The notes beneath the pieces are model-generated. The model saw only the letters and a program-made list of their open reading frames with translations. It was not told the DNA's origin and ran no database searches. Below, in pieces: positions 1 through 3,992 of a DNA stretch of 14,600 nt; within the stretch, counting starts at the first letter, position 1; every line of letters starts with the position of its first letter. Source of the stretch: Smithella sp. (GTDB lineage: Bacteria; Desulfobacterota; Syntrophia; Syntrophales; Smithellaceae); contig JAAZOZ010000291.1 of NCBI GenBank assembly GCA_012797505.1, positions 1 to 14,600 on the forward strand, in the 5' to 3' direction. Both the position numbers and the translations under genes were made by a program.

Positions 1-28
1 AAGATTTCTCCCTTCGGTCGAAATGACA
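1..28. repeat. Fragment resembling the end of a dispersed repeat
   Basis: The first bases carry a short imperfect dyad: ATTTC at 4-8 can pair with GAAAT at 20-24, and the sequence continues to ATGACA. From memory, this wording (TTCTCCCTTCGG followed by TCGAAATGACA) resembles the ends of short dispersed non-coding repeats in many environmental bacterial genomes. Only one copy, cut by the window edge, is visible here, so the assignment rests on recognition and not on repetition within the window. Confidence 0.3.
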
Positions 29-301
29 AAAATGGCCTTTATTCAAAGCTCTCATTTTGTCCTATGGTTTGATGGTCAAAACTGTTCTGTCAAACGGCTT
101 ATTTCCCGTCTGTACGACGCTTCCGATACTCTCCGGCACGGCTGCGAGTATAGGGAAAAGGCCTTGGTTTTGTCAAGAAAAGTTTGGAAAACGAAACGGC
201 CTGCAGCGACGGGGTCCGGGCGCCACAGCGCCGACCAGCAGCAACGCAAAGTAAGGGAAGGGTCGGCGCATCAGCCGACCCCTCCTCAACGCAACTAATT
301 C
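28..301. other. Non-coding stretch upstream of tRNA-Ala, with one hairpin
   Basis: I see no convincing gene here. The open frames are short, lack family resemblance and have no good ribosome site. One clear structure is an 8-bp stem, GGGTCGGC at 260-267 with GCCGACCC at 274-281, around a six-base loop. It is not followed by a T-run, so it is not a typical intrinsic terminator. It could end an upstream transcript poorly or be part of a repeat. Confidence 0.4.
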
Positions 302-331
302 TTGACACTTGCGCAAACTTATGGATATGCT
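302..331 (+). promoter_or_regulatory. Sigma-70-type promoter for the tRNA-Ala gene
   Basis: A perfect -35 box TTGACA at 302-307 is followed after 18 bp by TATGCT at 326-331, a 4/6 match to the -10 consensus. Transcription would begin near 338, about 16 nt before the mature tRNA 5' end, a usual distance for a tRNA leader removed by RNase P. Confidence 0.65.
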
Positions 332-353
332 CCGCACGCTTTTTTGCCAGGCC

Positions 354-429
354 GGGGATGTAGCTCAGCTGGGAGAGCGCGGCGTTCGCAACGCCGAGGC
401 CAGGGGTTCGATCCCCCTCATCTCCACCA
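354..429 (+). tRNA. tRNA-Ala (anticodon CGC)
   Basis: A complete 76-nt cloverleaf. The 7-bp acceptor stem is GGGGATG with CATCTCC, and CCA is encoded in the DNA. The D-arm stem is GCTC/GAGC. The anticodon stem CGGCG/CGCCG carries loop TTCGCAA, giving anticodon CGC, which reads alanine codon GCG. The T-arm is AGGGG/CCCCT with loop TTCGATC. The acceptor stem contains the G3:U70 wobble pair, the classic identity element for alanyl-tRNA synthetase, which independently supports alanine. A promoter precedes it and a terminator follows. Its 3' part is duplicated at 1273-1293, as expected for a tRNA used as an integration target. Confidence 0.97.
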
Positions 430-492
430 AGACCTCATCCAACGTAATCCAAAGAAATGCAAAAACCCGCATGTACAGCGGGTTTTTTGTGT
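408..492 (+). repeat. Direct repeat copy A: tRNA-Ala 3' end, spacer and terminator (putative att side)
   Basis: This stretch matches 1273-1354 with a few substitutions and short indels. It starts inside the T-loop of the tRNA and runs through CCA, a 31-nt spacer and the terminator. Both copies keep two ATCCAA hexamers exactly 10 bp apart (437-442 and 447-452 here), one helical turn. That spacing resembles recombinase arm sites, though this reading is inference. A boundary starting in the T-loop is typical of tRNA-targeting tyrosine integrases. Confidence 0.75.
461..488 (+). terminator. Intrinsic terminator of tRNA-Ala
   Basis: The arms AAAAACCCGC (461-470) and GCGGGTTTTT (478-487) form a 10-bp stem around a seven-base loop, ending in a run of six T (483-488). 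It lies 31 nt after the tRNA CCA end. The same structure recurs at 1325-1350 with two T fewer. Confidence 0.85.
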
Positions 493-583
493 GCAGATCT
501 CCCTGGAGAGGGGAGCAATGATTTGTAACCGTTTCCTGGTTTTTTCTTTGCCTTTTCTTTTCCCTTCTGGTACGCTTTCGTAT

Positions 584-838
584 GTGAACAAAAAACAGCG
601 GAAGACCCTTGCCGATATTTATGAAAAGCCGACACGCTGCGACGTTTCCTGGCGCGCGGTCGAATCACTATTCAAGGCAATCGGTGCCGATATTTTTGAA
701 GGCAGGGGATCGCGTGTTTCTGTGGTTTTCGATCAGCGGGTGCTGGACATCCACAAGCCGCATCCGAGCGGGGAAATGAAAAAATACGCAGTCGAAAAAA
801 TAAGGGATTTCCTGGCCGTCATAGGGGTGAAGCCATGA
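584..838 (+). CDS. hicA: HicA family toxin (mRNA interferase) of a HicAB pair
   Basis: This is a predicted ribosome-dependent or free mRNA endonuclease, neutralised by the HicB encoded just downstream. The 84-aa product from GTG at 584 begins NKKQRKTL and shows the HicA layout: a first helix, a short strand with GADIFEGRGSRV, a strand leading to HKPHP, and a last helix ending FLAVIGVKP. That length suits the family. The frame is open further upstream. ATG at 518 has a much stronger ribosome site (GGAGAGGGGAG) but would add a 22-residue hydrophobic tail foreign to HicA, so GTG 584 is preferred without certainty. The catalytic histidine usual after GS in HicA (GSxHxxF type) reads GSRVSV here, as I recall for one HicA subgroup. 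The stop overlaps hicB by 4 nt. Confidence 0.85.
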   Translation: MNKKQRKTLADIYEKPTRCDVSWRAVESLFKAIGADIFEGRGSRVSVVFDQRVLDIHKPHPSGEMKKYAVEKIRDFLAVIGVKP

Positions 839-1182
839 GCAAAAATTATTTAAAATACAAGAAATATGTCGGGAGCGTGCAGTTTGACGCCGATGATCGG
901 ATATTTCACGGGCACGTCCTGGGCATCAATGATGCAATCAGTTTTGAAGGTTCGTCGGTGGAAGAGCTTGAACAGGACTTCAAGGCGGCCATTGAAAACT
1001 ATTTCGAAACCTGCCGGAAAATCGGAAAAGAGCCGGAGAAGCCTTTCAAAGGCGCCTTCAACCTGCGCCTTGATCCGTCCCTTCATGAACTGCTCGTTGC
1101 CGGCGCTTTAAGCGAAGGGAAGACACTTAATGCTTTTGTAAAAGACGTCCTGAAGAAGGCCGTTTCTGTGACACATGCATGA
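835..1182 (+). CDS. hicB: HicB family antitoxin
   Basis: The 115-aa product is the antitoxin of the pair: it should bind and block HicA and autoregulate the operon. Residues about 10-60 (YVGSVQFDADDRIFHGHVLG, then FEGSSVEELEQDFKAAIENY) are the degenerate RNase-H-like HicB domain. Residues about 73-110 (GAFNLRLDPSLHELLVAGA, then LNAFVKDVLKKAV) form a ribbon-helix-helix DNA-binding domain. The start overlaps the hicA stop in an ATGA arrangement, which indicates translational coupling. The toxin-first order is usual for hicAB. The pair sits between two copies of the tRNA-Ala 3' end, so it was probably brought in or stabilised by a mobile island. Confidence 0.93.
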   Translation: MSKNYLKYKKYVGSVQFDADDRIFHGHVLGINDAISFEGSSVEELEQDFKAAIENYFETCRKIGKEPEKPFKGAFNLRLDPSLHELLVAGALSEGKTLNAFVKDVLKKAVSVTHA

Positions 1183-1193
1183 TATAGGCGTTA

Positions 1194-1215
1194 TTTTGGG
1201 GTCACTTTTGGGGGT
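1194..1215 (+). repeat. Tandem G-rich direct repeats next to the duplicated tRNA end
   Basis: TTTTGGGGT at 1194-1202 is repeated as TTTTGGGGGT at 1206-1215, a period of about 12 bp. From memory, similar TTTTGGGGGTAT tracts often lie between a tRNA attachment site and a P4-type integrase gene. No integrase is present here, so this may be a leftover of that arrangement. Confidence 0.35.
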
Positions 1216-1272
1216 ATGTCAAAAAATAGTTACCGTGAACATTATTTATTTACGATGACTTACGTGTTGAGC

Positions 1273-1354
1273 TCGATCCCCCTCATCCCACCAGGTCATT
1301 ATCCAACATCATCCAAAGAGATGCAAAAACCCGCATGTACAGCGGGTTTTGTGT
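1273..1354 (+). repeat. Direct repeat copy B: decayed tRNA-Ala 3' end, spacer and terminator (putative att side)
   Basis: This is the second copy of 408-492. It keeps the T-loop half and T-stem of tRNA-Ala, the acceptor end with one base deleted (CTCATCCCACCA against CTCATCTCCACCA), the phased ATCCAA pair (1301-1306 and 1311-1316) and the terminator. Nothing upstream of 1273 resembles the rest of a tRNA, so it is a fragment and not a second gene. Between the copies lies only hicAB and the G-rich repeats. Confidence 0.8.
1325..1350 (+). terminator. Second copy of the tRNA-Ala terminator
   Basis: The stem AAAACCCGC with GCGGGTTTT and the loop ATGTACA are identical to 461-488 but end in four T, so it is probably weaker. 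It could terminate the hicAB transcript from this position. Confidence 0.6.
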
Positions 1355-1656
1355 TGCTTATTGTTCTGATATGCCAAACGCTGCTTTTTGAAGAAGACGG
1401 ATTTAATAGGATATTTCGCTTTTCTTGTTGCTGCAGATGAATTAGGATGGAAGGCACAAATCGGAAAAAGCCAAATCATACGCAATTAATCGTTAAGCAT
1501 ATTGTAATGAAGGAGCAATAATACCACGTAACCCATCGCACCACCCGATCGCAGCGCTAGGCGTTGCTGCGGGCGAGCTTTTCGTTGAGCCCCAAAGGAG
1601 ACACCTGTTTGTTCCCGAAACCGCACTATTCCTGCTTTGCGGATCACGTGATGACT

Positions 1657-1719
1657 TGCCTGACAATCCGCTCAAGTCGGACCGGGGACTGTCGCGCCGG
1701 TGATGCGGCTCGTTCGGCA
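1657..1719. other. attC-like imperfect dyad (degenerate integron recombination site?)
   Basis: The 15-base ends TGCCTGACAATCCGC (1657-1671) and GCGGCTCGTTCGGCA (1705-1719) pair at 11 of 15 positions. Inside them, ACCGG (1681-1685) pairs with CCGGT (1697-1701). The outer boxes read GCCTGAC and GTTCGGC, each one base away from the integron attC R'' (RYYYAAC) and R' (GTTRRRY) consensus, and the left inner arm has extra unpaired bases as attC sites do. The 63-bp length fits the attC range. A single degenerate site without an integrase gene in view is not proof. Confidence 0.4.
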
Positions 1720-1762
1720 AGCGATAGTAGAAATATGAATGATTTTATGCTAATTGATAATC

Positions 1763-1945
1763 ATGATTACAAAAGTCGTTCGTAAAAGCAGTCTTCATGA
1801 TTTCCAGTCAGACAGGATCAATCTCGCGTACTGGTTAAGCCGGCCTGTGGAAGAACGTCTTGCAACCGTCGATTATCTGAGAAAGCAATATTATGGAAGC
1901 ACAGAAAGACTTCAAAGAGTTGCTCGAGTTATTCAACGGGCATAA
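1763..1945 (+). CDS. Small protein paired with a nucleotidyltransferase (putative partner or antitoxin)
   Basis: The 60-aa product starts MITKVVRKSSLHDFQSD and continues with YWLSRPVEERLATVDYLRKQ and TERLQRVARVIQR. I recognise this layout from small proteins encoded directly before DUF6036/AbiEii-like nucleotidyltransferases in many bacteria, but I know of no established activity. It is soluble and basic, with no membrane segment. ATG 1763 is chosen because homologous-looking proteins begin near this point; the frame also opens at TTG 1754. The ribosome site is poor. Its last 53 nt overlap the start of the next gene in another frame, so the two are almost certainly translated from one mRNA. 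A role as antitoxin or partner is inferred from this arrangement only. Confidence 0.7.
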   Translation: MITKVVRKSSLHDFQSDRINLAYWLSRPVEERLATVDYLRKQYYGSTERLQRVARVIQRA

Positions 1946-2339
1946 AATTGAATATATGATTGTCGGGGCTTATGCCCTTGCATACCATGGAGCGCCTCGT
2001 TTTACCGGCGACATTGATATTTTGATTAAACCTTCGACCGAGAACGCACAGAGAATCTTATGTGCTTTGGCTGAGTTTGGTTTTGGCGCCCTGAATCTGA
2101 CCATTGAAGATTTTCAAAATCCTGATTCTGTTGTACAGCTTGGCGTTCCTCCGGTCCGCATTGACATCATGACTTCAATAACCGGAGTCCCATGGGAAAA
2201 GGCTGATAAGGGGAAGGTAAAAGGTTTATACGGAGATATTCCTGTTCACTTCCTGGGCAGAAAAGAATATATAGCCAATAAACGGGCAATGGGTCGAAAG
2301 AAAGATCTGGCGGATCTTGAATCTCTTGGCGAAGAATAA
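1893..2339 (+). CDS. Small nucleotidyltransferase (DUF6036/AbiEii-like)
   Basis: The 148-aa protein has the DNA polymerase beta-type nucleotidyltransferase fold signature. MIVGAYALAYHG is followed by FTGDIDILI, giving the Asp-x-Asp metal pair, and VRIDIMTSI provides the likely third aspartate. The usual GG/GS of the first motif is GA here. Enzymes of this kind transfer a nucleotide from NTP to RNA or protein, and relatives act as toxins (AbiEii/MenT type) or as antitoxins that AMPylate HEPN toxins. No HEPN gene is adjacent; the partner is the overlapping 60-aa protein. Its AT-richer base use than the downstream genes and its position next to island debris point to transfer. Substrate and toxicity are unknown. 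Confidence 0.8.
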   Translation: MEAQKDFKELLELFNGHKIEYMIVGAYALAYHGAPRFTGDIDILIKPSTENAQRILCALAEFGFGALNLTIEDFQNPDSVVQLGVPPVRIDIMTSITGVPWEKADKGKVKGLYGDIPVHFLGRKEYIANKRAMGRKKDLADLESLGEE

Positions 2340-2382
2340 TCTTTAACAGGAGTCGAAGAAAAGCAATTCTATCCTGCCCGCG

Positions 2383-2739
2383 TCAACCGCGAATTCTTTT
2401 CCGCGGATTTTCCTTCCCCAGCCTTGAATGCTGCGGACAGATTTCGGAGGAGCCCGGCTCGTAAAGGCGGCACACCGCAGGTCTTGTTTCATGGATGGCG
2501 CAGAAGTACCGCTCGCCGTCGAAAGCAAAAAAACGGCAGCCGGCAAGCGGGGTTCCCGACTCCCTCGACATCAGACGGTCCCCCTCCCAGAACGCCTGCC
2601 CCCTTTCCAGGACCTCCAGGATATCGTCCCTTCCTTCGGCTTTCCATCGCCGGATGTCTTCCTCCGTCGCGTAGGCCGTGAAATCGGCCAGGCAACAGCG
2701 GCCGCAGCGCAGGCATTCCATGGGTTTTGTGTTTTTCAT
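2383..2739 (-). CDS. YkgJ family cysteine-cluster protein
   Basis: The 118-aa cytoplasmic protein has the YkgJ signature. The N-terminal cluster MECLRCGRCC supplies C9, C12, C15 and C16. The C-terminal part supplies C68, C80, H83, C90 and C101 within FCAIHETRPAVCRLYEP. The family is predicted to bind zinc or an iron-sulphur centre; its function is not established. The start at 2739 has GGGGAGG touching the ATG, closer than normal, but the alternative Met7 would leave almost nothing before the first cysteine and has no ribosome site. The gene converges with the nucleotidyltransferase (43-bp gap) and diverges from the ATP-grasp gene, with 110 bp between them holding repeats that may be a shared control region. 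Confidence 0.85.
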   Translation of the reverse strand: MKNTKPMECLRCGRCCLADFTAYATEEDIRRWKAEGRDDILEVLERGQAFWEGDRLMSRESGTPLAGCRFFAFDGERYFCAIHETRPAVCRLYEPGSSEICPQHSRLGKENPRKRIRG

Positions 2740-2752
2740 CCTCCCCGCTTTC

Positions 2753-2809
2753 CCGGCCCGGAAAATATCACCGGCCCGGACATTTGTAAATTCATTCTTG
2801 GAATTCCAA
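2753..2809. promoter_or_regulatory. Repeat-bearing divergent intergenic region
   Basis: Two exact CCGGCCCGGA direct repeats (2753-2762 and 2771-2780) start 18 bp apart; each is nearly a CCGGNCCGG palindrome. Eighteen bases further on lies a perfect 12-bp palindrome TTGGAATTCCAA (2798-2809). They occupy the short gap between the divergent ykgJ-like and ligase-like starts, where operators would be expected. No convincing -10/-35 pair with normal spacing was found. Confidence 0.35.
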
Positions 2810-2849
2810 AAGAAATATGTTTAATGAGCACCCCTGAAAGGAAAAAGAA

Positions 2850-3893
2850 ATGCTCAAATCTTCCGAGGCGTTGGACATAAAACCTGACAAAATTCCTGTT
2901 GTTTTGCTCTACAACGTCGATCCGGACTGGACGGATGCCGAAAAAGAAGAAGTGGTCGGTCAGTCCACGAAGCTCGGCCTGGCGCTCATCGAGTCCGGCT
3001 ATCCGACGGTTTTTGCTTCAATTGCCGACGACGATCTCGAAGGCTGTCTGGGCCGCTTTGATCCCGCCTCGCACATCGTTTTTAACTGGTGTGAAAGTCT
3101 GCCGGGAATTTCCCACAGCGAGTGGCTGGTAGCCAAGCGGCTCGAGGCGATGGGCTTCACCTTCACCGGCGCGGGCTCAGAAACCCTGGCGCTTGCGCAG
3201 GACAAGGCCGCCGTCAAAGCTCTGCTCGACGCGGCCGGCATCCCCACGCCCGCCTGGCGCATCTTTCAGGCCGGCGAAGCCGTCCGGTGGGAAAGGTTCC
3301 CCGCAATCGTCAAGCCGGTCAACGAACATTGCTCCGCAGGCATCAGCCGTGATTCCGTCGCGCTCGATGCGGTGGAACTGGCGGGGCGCATTCCATTTAT
3401 TCTGGAGACCTACCGGCAGCCGGCTCTGGTGGAAGATTTCATCGACGGGCGCGAATTTCACGTGTCGGTCTGGGGCAACGAAATCCTCACGGTGCTGCCT
3501 GTTGCGGAAATGGATTTTGCATTTTTCAAAGACATCCGCGACCGCCTCTGCGGCCATGATGCCAAATTCATTCCGGGCTCCGATGCGTACGAAAAAATCG
3601 AAACAAGGCTGCCCGCGCCTCTCGACCCCGAAGAAAAGACGGCGCTGGAAAACGTATGCTGCGATGCCTACCGGGCGCTGGGCTGCCGGGATTACGCCCG
3701 CATGGATGTCCGGCTGCGGGACGGTGTTTTTTACATCCTGGACATCAACCCCAATGCGGACATCAGCCACGACGCCAGCATGGCCTGCGCCGCGGAGGCG
3801 GCCGGCATCAGCTATGGACAGATGGGCGGCGCCATTGTCCGGATGGCCGCCCGCCGCCATCCGGTTTTTCGACAATTGACTATAACATCTTGA
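2850..3893 (+). CDS. D-alanine-D-alanine-ligase-like ATP-grasp protein
   Basis: The 347-aa cytoplasmic protein has the ATP-grasp fold of the Ddl family. Residues 1-115 form a divergent N-terminal domain, with VFNWCES near 77-83 in place of a clear Ddl HGxxGE motif. DKAAVKALL at 118-126 opens the ATP-grasp core. FPAIVKPVNEHCSAGIS (about 150-166) is the nucleotide-binding strand and loop, and VEDFIDGREFHV (194-205) supplies adenine contacts. ARMDVRLRDGVFYILDINPN (283-302) carries the magnesium ligands D286, D298 and N300. It should join a carboxylate to an amine through an acyl phosphate, but the substrate may not be D-Ala. AAGGA lies 7 nt before ATG. No mur or fts genes are nearby, which weakens a peptidoglycan assignment. 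Confidence 0.8.
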   Translation: MLKSSEALDIKPDKIPVVLLYNVDPDWTDAEKEEVVGQSTKLGLALIESGYPTVFASIADDDLEGCLGRFDPASHIVFNWCESLPGISHSEWLVAKRLEAMGFTFTGAGSETLALAQDKAAVKALLDAAGIPTPAWRIFQAGEAVRWERFPAIVKPVNEHCSAGISRDSVALDAVELAGRIPFILETYRQPALVEDFIDGREFHVSVWGNEILTVLPVAEMDFAFFKDIRDRLCGHDAKFIPGSDAYEKIETRLPAPLDPEEKTALENVCCDAYRALGCRDYARMDVRLRDGVFYILDINPNADISHDASMACAAEAAGISYGQMGGAIVRMAARRHPVFRQLTITS

Positions 3894-3992
3894 TTTCCAA
3901 TAGAAATGGCTGGCGCTGTTGAAAAAAATCCCACCTGGAAGGGCAAAGATGATATAAGGGCTCACTAAAAAAGAGTCCCGCAGGGAGTTGAC

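Larger units (their letters stand above)
1183..1762. other. 580-bp non-coding accessory stretch
   Basis: No believable gene is visible: the open frames are short and none resembles a known family. It holds, in order, a pair of G-rich direct repeats (1194-1215), the second copy of the tRNA 3' end plus terminator (1273-1354), an AT-rich segment (about 1355-1525), a small stem CGCAGC/GCTGCG around 1545-1575, and the attC-like dyad (1657-1719). It looks like the debris of successive integration events. Confidence 0.55.

Noticed and set aside
68..80. TTTGA-N3-TCAAA dyad, considered as an FNR/CRP-type site.
   Set aside because: The spacing and half-sites do not match TTGAT-N4-ATCAA, and no promoter or gene is placed to use it.
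260..281. Hairpin GGGTCGGC/GCCGACCC as a terminator.
   Set aside because: No T-run follows on either strand, so termination cannot be claimed.
23..298. Open frames before the tRNA gene.
   Set aside because: They lack ribosome sites, have atypical composition and show no family resemblance. The region reads as intergenic.
302..583. The upstream extension of the hicA frame back to 302.
   Set aside because: It would run through the tRNA-Ala gene and its terminator, which is not credible as coding sequence.
354..1354. CRISPR array or retron-type element suggested by the direct repeats.
   Set aside because: There are only two repeat units about 865 bp apart. They derive from a tRNA, with genes between them and no Cas or reverse transcriptase gene.
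1493..1720. Open frames on both strands between the duplicated tRNA end and the nucleotidyltransferase module.
   Set aside because: Their products have no recognisable motifs, and the region contains dyad structures that explain its base pattern better.
3894..3992. Cobalamin or SAM riboswitch before metH.
   Set aside because: The 99-bp gap is too short for a cobalamin riboswitch and shows no recognisable core. Only a small bulged GGGCTC/GAGTCCC stem (about 3958-3980) is visible.
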